NCBI GenBank assembly: GCA_028279875.1
Contig: JANQMU010000122.1
Span: 1 to 37,220, forward strand
DNA length: 37,220 bases
Direction: 5' to 3'
From: Rhizobiaceae bacterium
GTDB taxonomy: Bacteria; Pseudomonadota; Alphaproteobacteria; Rhizobiales; Rhizobiaceae
The notes below the pieces were generated by a model. It searched no databases. It saw only the letters and a list, made by a program, of their open reading frames with translations, and was not told where the DNA came from. A program made the translations under genes and the position numbers. Shown in pieces: positions 23,792 to 31,583 of the stretch. Numbering within the stretch: the stretch's first letter is position 1; the number at the start of each line of letters is the position of its first letter.

Positions 23792-24583
23792 TCAGGCTTT
23801 GGGAATCAGGGCAAGGACCCTACAGGGACTTCCGGTTCCGTGTTTGATTTTCAGCGGTGCGGCGATCATGATCGCGCCTTTCGGCGGCAGCCTGTCGAGA
23901 TGGGCGAGGCTCGCCAGGCCGTAGCGGTTGGCCTTGTGCATCAGATTATGAGCCGGAAATGGCGGTTCCATCCCGCCGGCCTGGCCGGCATCGGTCCCGA
24001 TGGTTTCGCTGCCCCAGCCGACGGCGCCGGTCGAAATGATGTATTCGATGGCCTCGGCCGTAGGCCCCGGCGTGTGCGGGCCCGTTTCATCGGCGTTCAG
24101 GAACGCCTCCTCCGAACCGCTGCGCTTGTACCAATCGGTGCGCATCACCACCCATTCGCCTGGCGCGATGGCACCGTGTTCGCCTTCCCATGCCTTCACC
24201 GCATCGGCGGTCAGCAGAAAATCATGGTCCTGTGCCGCTTCCCCGGAGCAGTCGATCACATTGACCGGCGCCACGAAATTGTGCGGCGGGATCGTGTCGG
24301 TGGCACCGTCGGCGAAATCCTTGCCGGTGATCCAGTGGATCGGCGCGTCGAAATGCGTGCCTGAATGTTCACCGAGCTTGAGCCAGTTCCAGGCCCACCA
24401 CGGCCCGTTGTCATCATAGGCGGAGATTTCGTGAATTTCGATCTTCGGCGTATCGACCGCCAGTTCCGGCGGCAGCTTTAGCAGCGGCGTGTCGGGACCC
24501 AGGACACCGGCCAGGTCCACGACCTCGATCTTGCCGGAAAGAAGCAGCTCTCCAAGACCCCCAAGCAGTTCACCAGCGTCCAT
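23792..24583 (-). CDS. Cyclase-family metal hydrolase, kynurenine-formamidase-like
   Basis: Protein of 263 residues. ATG at 24583 follows GGAGAGCC. The metal-binding motif H73-SGTH77-FD79-AP-IH83 is the hallmark of the cyclase/KynB family (PF04199), and the later segments VVMRTDWYKR and GWGSETIGTDAGQAGGMEPPFPAHNLMHKANRYGLASLAHLDRLPPKGAIMIAAPLKIKHGTGSPCRVLALI complete the fold. Members hydrolyse formylkynurenine, isatin or other cyclic or formylated amides. No tryptophan-catabolic gene is visible here, so the substrate is open. First gene of the leftward operon, ahead of a flavoprotein and a MarR regulator. Confidence 0.92.
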   Translation of the reverse strand: MDAGELLGGLGELLLSGKIEVVDLAGVLGPDTPLLKLPPELAVDTPKIEIHEISAYDDNGPWWAWNWLKLGEHSGTHFDAPIHWITGKDFADGATDTIPPHNFVAPVNVIDCSGEAAQDHDFLLTADAVKAWEGEHGAIAPGEWVVMRTDWYKRSGSEEAFLNADETGPHTPGPTAEAIEYIISTGAVGWGSETIGTDAGQAGGMEPPFPAHNLMHKANRYGLASLAHLDRLPPKGAIMIAAPLKIKHGTGSPCRVLALIPKA

Positions 24584-24646
24584 GGCTCTCCATCCTTTTC
24601 CTGTGCGCTCTCCAAACAACAGTCCAATTCTTCTACTAGACGAAAA

Positions 24647-24658
24647 CATATGCATATG
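24647..24658. promoter_or_regulatory. Palindromic candidate MarR operator in the divergent promoter
   Basis: CATATGCATATG is a perfect 12-base palindrome, extended by TGCATATGCA at 24651-24660, in the 115-base gap between the divergent cyclase and flavoprotein genes. On the minus strand it overlaps a possible -35 box TTGCAT with TAGTAG 17 bases on, a position suited to repression. Dyads of this size and AT content are typical MarR sites. Confidence 0.5.
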
Positions 24659-24698
24659 CAATAAATTCCACCGGTTACGTTGAAGGGCATATTCTGAA

Positions 24699-26273
24699 TT
24701 GGGTGAGTTCGATGCGATCATAATCGGCGCCGGGCACAACAGCCTGGCCTGCGCTTCGCACCTTCAGAAAAGGGGCTGGAGCACCGCAATATATGAGAGG
24801 AATGAACGACCAGGCGGCGCTGTCAAAACACTTGAACTGACCCAGCCGGGATTTCATCACGATTTCGGAGCGATGAATCTGAGCCTCTTTGCCGGATCCG
24901 CTTTTCACAAGAAATATGTAAATGAGTTGAAATCCGCCGGGCTGGAATTCGTACCGGCAAGCATGTGTTTCGCCAGCGTATTTCCCGATGGCCGCTGGCT
25001 GGGCGTCGGCACCGACCTGCAGGCCACTACGGAACGGATCGCCGCATTCTCGTCGCGCGACGCGGAAAGATGGACGGCGCTGGTGTCGGCATTTCCTCAG
25101 GAACTGGAGGCCATCGGCGGCATTTTGGGTTCGCCCATGTCGGCGCGGTCCGTGGCCGGCAATGCCTGGAAAATATGGCGCCGAAAAGGGACCATCGGCA
25201 CACTTGAACTGGCCCGCCTGCTGGCGTCATCGCCGCGCGCCTGGCTCAACGCCAATTTCGAATCCGAACACGTCAAGGCGACCCTGGCGGCATGGGGCAT
25301 GCATCTGGATTTTGCCCCCGACATCGCCGGTGGTGCGGTGTTTCCCTATCTTGAATCGATGGCCAATCAGAGCTTCGGCATGGTCATCGGTCGGGGCGGC
25401 GCCAGGACCATGATCTCCGCCCTCGCCGGCTTCTACGAGAAAGCCGGCGGCACGCTCGTAACCGATGCCGAGGTCAGGGAAATCATCACCGAGAACGGCA
25501 CGGCCGTCGGTGTGCGCCTTGCCGATGGCAGCGAACACAGGGCCAGGAAAGCGGTGATCGCCAATGTCGCGCCAGGCGCTCTGGTCGGATCGCTGCTTCC
25601 GGGCGGTACCGGAAACCGGAGCTTCGACAGCCAGGCAGGCGATTTCACCCACGCGCCGGGCACCATGATGATCCATCTGGCGCTCGATTCCCTGCCGGAC
25701 TGGGCCGCCGGCGAGGCGCTGCAGACCTTTGCCTATATCCACTTGGCACCCTCCCTGGAGATTATGGCCAGGACCTACGGCCAAGCGCTCGCCGGCATCC
25801 TGCCGGACACGCCGGTCATCGTCGTCGGCCAGCCGACGGTGCTGGACCCGACCCGCGCGCCCGAAGGCAAGCATGTGCTTTGGGTTCAGGTCCGCGTTCT
25901 TCCCGCCAATGTCACCGGCGACGCGGGTGGCGAGATCGAGCCTGCGGACTGGGATGCCCTCAAGGACCGTTACGCGGACCGGGTTCTGGACATCATCGAA
26001 CGCTACGCGCCGGGGCTTGGTAAGAAAATCCTCGGCAAGGCGGTGTTCTCGCCCATCGACCTGCAGCGCGAGGACCCGAACCTCGTCGGCGGCGACCAGA
26101 TTTGCGGCAGCCATCACCTGTCGCAAAATTTCTTTTTCCGTCCCGTGCCCGGTTACGCACGCTGGAATACGCCGGTCGGCTGTCTGCATCTGGTCGGCGC
26201 CGCCACCTGGCCCGGCGCCGGCGTCGGCGCGGCATCCGGCTTCATGCTCGCCCAACAATTGGCCGGAGGATAA
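24699..26273 (+). CDS. PYROXD2/phytoene-desaturase-like FAD oxidoreductase (2)
   Basis: Protein of 524 residues, paralog of 22205-23776. The Rossmann motif IIIGAGHNSLACASHLQKRGWSTAIYERNERPGGAVKT (about 7-44), TQPGFHHDFGAMNLSLFAGS and the C-terminal CLHLVGAATWPGAGVGAASGFMLAQQL closing motif are present. The TTG start at 24699 gives the correct distance to the FAD motif; the only ribosome-binding candidate is AGGG about 12 bases upstream. It begins the rightward transcript that continues with an ABC importer 105 bases later, which suggests that it oxidises the imported compound or a product of it (inference). Confidence 0.9.
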   Translation: MGEFDAIIIGAGHNSLACASHLQKRGWSTAIYERNERPGGAVKTLELTQPGFHHDFGAMNLSLFAGSAFHKKYVNELKSAGLEFVPASMCFASVFPDGRWLGVGTDLQATTERIAAFSSRDAERWTALVSAFPQELEAIGGILGSPMSARSVAGNAWKIWRRKGTIGTLELARLLASSPRAWLNANFESEHVKATLAAWGMHLDFAPDIAGGAVFPYLESMANQSFGMVIGRGGARTMISALAGFYEKAGGTLVTDAEVREIITENGTAVGVRLADGSEHRARKAVIANVAPGALVGSLLPGGTGNRSFDSQAGDFTHAPGTMMIHLALDSLPDWAAGEALQTFAYIHLAPSLEIMARTYGQALAGILPDTPVIVVGQPTVLDPTRAPEGKHVLWVQVRVLPANVTGDAGGEIEPADWDALKDRYADRVLDIIERYAPGLGKKILGKAVFSPIDLQREDPNLVGGDQICGSHHLSQNFFFRPVPGYARWNTPVGCLHLVGAATWPGAGVGAASGFMLAQQLAGG

Positions 26274-26378
26274 ACGACACGCAATTTAAAAGGCCGCCGC
26301 GGCCGGGCCTCGGAACTCGATGAGAGTTTCAATCCGGTGCCGCCCAAAACCAGAAAGCTCGAAAACAGGGGAAAATCA

Positions 26379-27908
26379 ATGCCATATACGAGACGAAAGA
26401 TCCTGGGTTACAGTGCTGCAGCGCTCGGTATCGCCGCCGTCGGTCTGCCAACGGGCGCGCTGGCCCAGACGGATGAACTGGTCATCGCCTATCACGTCAA
26501 CCTGCCGTCATGGGACCCGACGGTCGGCCCATCCGCCGTCAACCCGACAATCCAGGGCATCTATCAGTCGGTGTTCGATCAGTTCATCGCGCAGAAGCCG
26601 GATCTGTCCTTCGCGCCCGGTCTCGTCACCGAATGGGGCTGGAACGACGACCGGTCGAAAATCATGATGAAGGTGCGTGAAGGCGTGACCTGGCATGACG
26701 GCTCGCCCTTCACCGCCGAGGATGTGGTCTGGTCGCTGGAGCGCGCAGCAAAGGCCGAGACCGGCAATCCGATCCAGTTCATCTGGTCCAAGATCGGCAA
26801 TTTTTCCATCGACGGCAACACGATCACCGCCGATGTTCTTTCCTTTGAACCGACGCTGTTCAAATGGATGTCGTTCCTCACCGGCTACGTTCTGCCGAAA
26901 GCCTATTACGAAAAGGTCGGGCCGGAAGGCTTCGAGGCCGCGCCGATCGGCACCGGGCCCTATATGGTCGACAAATTCGAACGCAATGCGTTCATCCGGC
27001 TCAAGGCCAATCCGAATTACTGGGGAGACAAACCGGCCTTTGAGAACGTCACGATCAAATTCGTCACCGATGCGGCCAGCCGTGTCGCGGAAATCGAATC
27101 GGGCGGGTCGGATGTGACGCTGGAGATTCCCTACGAGGAATATGACCGCCTCGTCGCCAAGGACACGCTATCGGGATCGGCGACGCCGATCTCCGACATC
27201 GGTATGATCTTCTTCAACGATATCGATGTCATGACCGATGAGAATGTCCGCCATGCGGCCGTAATGTCCGTCGACAAGAAACTGCTCGTTGACCGGCTGC
27301 TTCGCGGCTACGGCATACCGATCAGCACGCTTGAAACGCCGGACTACGCCGCCTTCGATCCCTCTATCCAGACGGAGTACAACCCCGAGAAGGCGAAGGA
27401 ACTGCTCGCCAAATCGGGATATTCGACCGACAATCCGGTCAAGTTCGTCATCCAGACCACCAGGGGCTTCAAGCCCAAGGACTATGAAATGATCCAGGCG
27501 ATCGTCGGCATGTGGCGCAAGGTCGGGATCGAGGCGACGATCGAGGTCTATGAGATCGCCAAGCACTTCGAACTGCGCGCGGCCGATCAGCTGGCGCCGG
27601 CGGCCTTCTACAATTGGGGCAACGCCATCGGCGATCCGACCACGTCGACCGGCTTTGCCATGTACGGGCCAAGCCCGCATTCGGTCTGGGACGGCGAGGA
27701 TGTCATTAACGCGATCAACCCGCTTTGGGGCGAGCCGGACGAAGAAAAACGCATTGCCGGCTGGAAGGATGTCGACCGGATGATCGCGGACAACGCCTAT
27801 GTCCTGCCGCTCATCCAGTTCGTGCAGCCGATCGTCCACTCAAACAGGGTCAAGGTCGTTCCGCATGTCTCGGGCGCCCTGCTGCCGGCCCTGATGACGC
27901 CGAGCTGA
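26379..27908 (+). CDS. ABC transporter substrate-binding protein, dipeptide type
   Basis: Protein of 509 residues. ATG at 26379 follows GGGGAAAATCA. A twin-arginine-like signal (TRRKILGYSAAALGIAAVGLPTGALAQ) suggests Tat or Sec export. The mature protein is a family 5 solute-binding protein: LVTEWGWNDDRSKIMMKVREGVTWHDGSPFTAEDVVWSLERA, IGTGPYMVDKFERNAFIRLKANPNYWGDKP, then ENVRHAAVMSVDKKLLVDRLLRG. It delivers its ligand to the permeases encoded downstream. It is only distantly related to the orphan protein at 11056. Ligand unknown; dipeptide-type importers carry peptides, nickel chelates, opines and other amides. Confidence 0.93.
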   Translation: MPYTRRKILGYSAAALGIAAVGLPTGALAQTDELVIAYHVNLPSWDPTVGPSAVNPTIQGIYQSVFDQFIAQKPDLSFAPGLVTEWGWNDDRSKIMMKVREGVTWHDGSPFTAEDVVWSLERAAKAETGNPIQFIWSKIGNFSIDGNTITADVLSFEPTLFKWMSFLTGYVLPKAYYEKVGPEGFEAAPIGTGPYMVDKFERNAFIRLKANPNYWGDKPAFENVTIKFVTDAASRVAEIESGGSDVTLEIPYEEYDRLVAKDTLSGSATPISDIGMIFFNDIDVMTDENVRHAAVMSVDKKLLVDRLLRGYGIPISTLETPDYAAFDPSIQTEYNPEKAKELLAKSGYSTDNPVKFVIQTTRGFKPKDYEMIQAIVGMWRKVGIEATIEVYEIAKHFELRAADQLAPAAFYNWGNAIGDPTTSTGFAMYGPSPHSVWDGEDVINAINPLWGEPDEEKRIAGWKDVDRMIADNAYVLPLIQFVQPIVHSNRVKVVPHVSGALLPALMTPS

Positions 27909-27917
27909 GCTTTCCAC

Positions 27918-27942
27918 CGGGCCGCCTGCAACGGGCGGCCCG
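27918..27942 (+). terminator. Intercistronic hairpin after the binding-protein gene
   Basis: A 9-bp GC-rich stem CGGGCCGCC / GGCGGCCCG with a 7-base loop begins 9 bases after the stop codon. No T run follows, so it more likely attenuates or stabilises the upstream message, giving more binding protein than permease, a common arrangement in ABC operons. Confidence 0.55.
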
Positions 27943-28051
27943 CGCTTTGCGCCAAGACGCGTCCCGATCGACCGAGGCGCGGCAATGACAGCCAGGCACA
28001 GGAAAACGTGGTAAAGCTCAATCCCACCGGAAAACTCGGCGGCGCATAATC

Positions 28052-29053
28052 ATGCAGAGAATTCTCATCCGCCTGCTGACGATGCTGATCACGCTGTTCG
28101 GCGTCGCGGTCGTGGTGTTCATCGTCATACGGATCGCTCCCGGCGATCCGATCGCGATGATGCTGCCGCCGGGCGCAACGGATGCGGATATCGAGCGGCT
28201 GCGGGCGCTTTACGGTCTCGACAAAAGCATCCCGCAGCAGTTCTTCATCTGGTTTTCCGGGATCGTCCAGGGCGATTTCGGCACGTCGATCTCGCTGCGC
28301 CAGGATGTGCTGGGGTTGGTGCTCAACAGGCTGCCGGCAACGCTGGAACTCTCGTTTACCGCCCTTCTTATGGCGGTGGCGATTGGCGGCCCGCTTGCCA
28401 TTCTCGGCGCCCGGGAACGCGGCACGGCCATCGAGGCGGGGATCGATGTCGTCAACGGCGCGGCCTTGTCCATTCCCGATTTCCTCTGGGGCCTTGTGCT
28501 GATTCTCGCCTTCGGCGTCCTGATCCCGGTTTTCGGCATCACCGGCCGCGTTTCGCCGCGTCTCGACCTTCCTTTCGACACCCAGTTCTATCTGTTCGAG
28601 AGTATTCTGAGGCTCCGGTTCGATCTGACAAGGGATCTTCTGAGCCATATGTTCCTGCCGGCGCTGGCGCTGGCACTGCCGCTGGCGGCCATCATTGCCC
28701 AATTGCTCAAGCAATCGCTCAAGGAAGTGCTCGAGCTGGACTATATCGTGCTTGCTCGCGTCAAGGGGTTTTCGGAAACGCAGGTGATCCTGCGCGAAGC
28801 ACTCAAAAATGCCGCCCTGCCGACGCTGACCCTGATCGGGGTGCAATTCACATTCCTGATCGGTGGCACGGTCATCATCGAAAGGCTGTTCTCCTATGAG
28901 GGCCTCGGCAACCTGGCCATCGACGCGGTGATCAATCGGGATTTGCCGCTCATTCAGGGCATCGTTCTGGTCTTTGCCCTCCTGTTCATACTGGTCAATC
29001 TGATTGTGGATCTGAGCTATGCCCTGCTGAATCCAAGGCTGCGCCATGGCTGA
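28052..29053 (+). CDS. ABC transporter permease, DppB/OppB type
   Basis: Protein of 333 residues with about six transmembrane helices, the first at 9-30 (LLTMLITLFGVAVVVFIVIRIAPGDPI). The N-terminal IAPGDP motif and the cytoplasmic EAA loop LDYIVLARVKGFSETQVILREALKNAALPTLTLIG (about 228-265) are diagnostic of the DppB family. It forms the membrane channel with the product of 29046, with which it overlaps by 8 bases. The ribosome-binding site is weak, perhaps because it is read through from the upstream gene. Confidence 0.94.
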   Translation: MQRILIRLLTMLITLFGVAVVVFIVIRIAPGDPIAMMLPPGATDADIERLRALYGLDKSIPQQFFIWFSGIVQGDFGTSISLRQDVLGLVLNRLPATLELSFTALLMAVAIGGPLAILGARERGTAIEAGIDVVNGAALSIPDFLWGLVLILAFGVLIPVFGITGRVSPRLDLPFDTQFYLFESILRLRFDLTRDLLSHMFLPALALALPLAAIIAQLLKQSLKEVLELDYIVLARVKGFSETQVILREALKNAALPTLTLIGVQFTFLIGGTVIIERLFSYEGLGNLAIDAVINRDLPLIQGIVLVFALLFILVNLIVDLSYALLNPRLRHG

Positions 29054-29894
29054 TGTCAGGCCGCGCCATCGCAAACCCAATTTGAGGCTGTGGCTGGCCG
29101 GTGGCTGGATCTGCGCCGCTCTGCTGGCGGCACTACTCGCTCCCTGGATCGCTCCGCACGATCCGCTGGCACAGGATTTGCTGTATGGGCGACTGCCGCC
29201 CTTCTGGGCACCGGGCGCGGAACCGGGCTTCTGGCTCGGCACCGACAGCCTCGGCCGCGATCTGCTGTCACGGCTGATCCACGGCGCGCGGATCGCCTTC
29301 ATGGTTGCATTTGCGGCCGCGGCGGCCGCTTGCCTCGTCGGCTCGGCGCTGGGGCTCATCGCCGGCTATTTCGGCGGCTGGGCCGACCTGATCATTTCCC
29401 GCATCGTGGATATCTGGATGGCTTTCCCACCGGTCCTGTTCGCCATCTTGCTTGTCGCCGTCCTCGGAACGGGACTGCATTCCGTGATCATCGCCATCGC
29501 GGTGATCGACTGGACACGGTTTTGCCGGGTGATCCGCGCCGAAGCGATGGTGCAGGCGCGCATGGATTACGTCGAGAGCGCCCGCATTGCCGGCTTCGGA
29601 CGCCTGCGGACGATGATCGACGAGGTACTGCCTAATGTGCTGCCGTCGATTGTGGCTCTGCTGTCGCTGGAAATGGGGATCGCCGTCATCGTCGAAGCGA
29701 TTTTGTCCTTCGTCAATCTGTCGGTGGCGACCGACGATCCGACCTGGGGTGGCATCATTGCCGAGGGTCGCCTGTCGATTCATCAGGCCTGGTGGGTTCT
29801 GGTGTTTCCGCTCATTGCCCTGTTCCTCACGGTGCTGTCCTTCAGCCAGCTTGGCGAAGGCCTCAAACAGCGTTTCGATCCGGTGCTGCGATGA
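29046..29894 (+). CDS. ABC transporter permease, DppC/OppC type
   Basis: Protein of 282 residues. The N-terminal helix (about 15-34) is followed by the OppC-type segment PWIAPHDPLAQDLLYGRLPPF and GTDSLGRDLLSRLIHGARIAF, then the transport core with the EAA loop MDYVESARIAGFGRLRTMIDEVLPNVLPSIV (about 175-205). Partner of the preceding permease. Its stop overlaps the start of the ATPase gene by four bases (ATGA), showing tight translational coupling. Confidence 0.94.
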   Translation: MADVRPRHRKPNLRLWLAGGWICAALLAALLAPWIAPHDPLAQDLLYGRLPPFWAPGAEPGFWLGTDSLGRDLLSRLIHGARIAFMVAFAAAAAACLVGSALGLIAGYFGGWADLIISRIVDIWMAFPPVLFAILLVAVLGTGLHSVIIAIAVIDWTRFCRVIRAEAMVQARMDYVESARIAGFGRLRTMIDEVLPNVLPSIVALLSLEMGIAVIVEAILSFVNLSVATDDPTWGGIIAEGRLSIHQAWWVLVFPLIALFLTVLSFSQLGEGLKQRFDPVLR

Positions 29895-30772
29895 GCGATT
29901 GTCTTGCCATCTCCAGACTGAGCGCCACCCTGCCCAACGGCGTTCGACTGCTGCGGTCGGTCGATCTGACGGTCGCACCCGGCGAGGTCCGGGCGCTGGT
30001 CGGCGAAAGCGGCGCCGGCAAGAGCATGTTGAGCAAGGCGGTGCTCGGCGTGCTGCCGGTCAGCGTGAAGATCGTCGAGGGGGACATCCGGCTGCATGGC
30101 ACCGATCTGGGCCGGCTTTCGCCATCCAGACGCCGGCAGACCGTGGCGGCCAGCATTGCCCTGATCCCGCAGGATCCGCTGACGGCGCTCAACCCGTCGC
30201 GGCGTATCGGGCCGCAAATGACGGACCGCCTCGTTAAAATCCTGGGCTGGAGTCGCAGCGAGGCGCGGGCGCGCGTCGAAGCCCTTCTCGACGAGGTCCA
30301 GATCCGCGACGGCGAGCGGGTGTTGCGGGCCTATCCGCACGAGCTTTCGGGCGGCATGCGCCAGCGGGTGCTGATCGCCGCGGCCTTCGCGGCGGAACCG
30401 AAGCTGATCATTGCCGATGAACCGACAACGGCGCTCGACGTAACCGTGCAGAAGCAGATCCTGCGGCTCATTGCACAGATGCAGCGGCAGCACGGGACCG
30501 CCATATTGTTCGTCACCCATGATCTGGGCGTCGTCGCCAAGATCAGCCAGAACGTCACCATTCTCTATGGCGGAATGGTGGTGGAGGAAGCCGGCGTGGA
30601 GCAATTGTTCGCTCGGCCCGCGCATCCCTACACACGGGCCCTGCTCGCCGCGACGCCACGCTATACGGACCCGATGGCGAGCCTTTTGCCGGTCGACCAA
30701 TCGGTCCTGACCGGCCTGGCGGACGATGTCCTTGCGGCCGACCGCGCCTGGGAGGCAAGCCATGGCCGATGA
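29891..30772 (+). CDS. ABC transporter ATP-binding protein, DppD/OppD type
   Basis: Protein of 293 residues. Walker A GESGAGKS (about 38-45), Q-loop IPQDPLTALNPSRRIGPQM, signature LSGGMRQRVLIAAAF, Walker B LIIADEPTTALD and switch His FVTHDLGVV are all intact. The C-terminal extension (RPAHPYTRALLAATPRY) is that of the oligopeptide/dipeptide family; the cysteine-rich iron-sulfur extension of some members is absent. It powers import together with the ATPase at 30762. ATG at 29891 sits in an ATGA overlap with the permease gene. Confidence 0.94.
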   Translation: MSDCLAISRLSATLPNGVRLLRSVDLTVAPGEVRALVGESGAGKSMLSKAVLGVLPVSVKIVEGDIRLHGTDLGRLSPSRRRQTVAASIALIPQDPLTALNPSRRIGPQMTDRLVKILGWSRSEARARVEALLDEVQIRDGERVLRAYPHELSGGMRQRVLIAAAFAAEPKLIIADEPTTALDVTVQKQILRLIAQMQRQHGTAILFVTHDLGVVAKISQNVTILYGGMVVEEAGVEQLFARPAHPYTRALLAATPRYTDPMASLLPVDQSVLTGLADDVLAADRAWEASHGR

Positions 30773-31583
30773 TCTGTTTTCGATCAGCGGGCTCAGGCTG
30801 TCGCTTCCGGATATGACACGCAAGCCGGTGTTTGGCGCGGCACCGCCGATCGAGATCCTCAAGGGTCTGGATTTCACAGTCCCGCGCCACGCCGTGACCG
30901 GCATCGTCGGTGAATCCGGCTCCGGCAAATCGACACTCGGACGCGCCATGGTGCGCCTGCTTGAGCCGAGCGCCGGCAAAATCCTGTTCGACGGGCTCGA
31001 TGTGACGCATCTTGGCGAAGGCGATCTGCGGCCGCACCGGCGCAATCTGCAGATGATCTTCCAGGACCCGATGTCTTCCCTCAACCCGCGCCGGACGATT
31101 GCCGGCATCATTGCCGCGCCGCTGAGACAATACGGCCTCACCGACAATATCGGCAGGCGGGTGGGCGAGGCGCTTGACCGGGTGGGACTGCCGCAGAGTT
31201 TCGCGCAGCGCTACCGCCACGAAATATCCGGCGGCCAGCGCCAGCGCGTCGGCATCGCCAGAGCCCTGGCGCTGTCGCCGACATTCGTCCTGGCGGACGA
31301 GATCGTTTCGGGACTGGACGTCTCAACGCAGGCGCAAATCCTCGCCCTGCTGGAGCAGCTTTGCAAGGAGCTGGGCCTGACCATCGCCTTCATCAGCCAT
31401 GACCTTTCGGTCGTCCGCCGGCTGTGCGCCCAGGTCATCGTCATGCGCCATGGCGAGATCGTGGAAATGGGCTCGACGCAATCCGTCTTCGACAATCCGC
31501 AGGAGGCCTATACACAGGCGCTGATCGATGCCATCCCCCTGCCGGAACCGGACCCGAACTGGCTGGCCGCCGAGCCGCTATGA
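30762..31583 (+). CDS. ABC transporter ATP-binding protein, DppF/OppF type
   Basis: Protein of 273 residues. ATG at 30762 follows GGGAGG at ideal spacing and overlaps the preceding ATPase gene by 11 bases. Walker A GESGSGKST, Q-loop IFQDPMSSLNPRRTI, signature ISGGQRQRVGIARAL and switch His FISHDLSVV are present. Walker B reads FVLADEIVSGLD, with Ile where Pro is usual after the catalytic Glu; the Glu itself is kept. Last gene of the importer operon. Its stop codon directly abuts the stop of convergent ppdK, with no space for an intergenic terminator. Confidence 0.94.
   Translation: MADDLFSISGLRLSLPDMTRKPVFGAAPPIEILKGLDFTVPRHAVTGIVGESGSGKSTLGRAMVRLLEPSAGKILFDGLDVTHLGEGDLRPHRRNLQMIFQDPMSSLNPRRTIAGIIAAPLRQYGLTDNIGRRVGEALDRVGLPQSFAQRYRHEISGGQRQRVGIARALALSPTFVLADEIVSGLDVSTQAQILALLEQLCKELGLTIAFISHDLSVVRRLCAQVIVMRHGEIVEMGSTQSVFDNPQEAYTQALIDAIPLPEPDPNWLAAEPL

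Noticed and set aside
27797..29359. Leftward ORF of 520 codons across permease genes
   Set aside because: Antisense to DppB and DppC type permeases with clear family motifs; composition is low-complexity Gln/Arg/Asp, as expected for a shadow frame.
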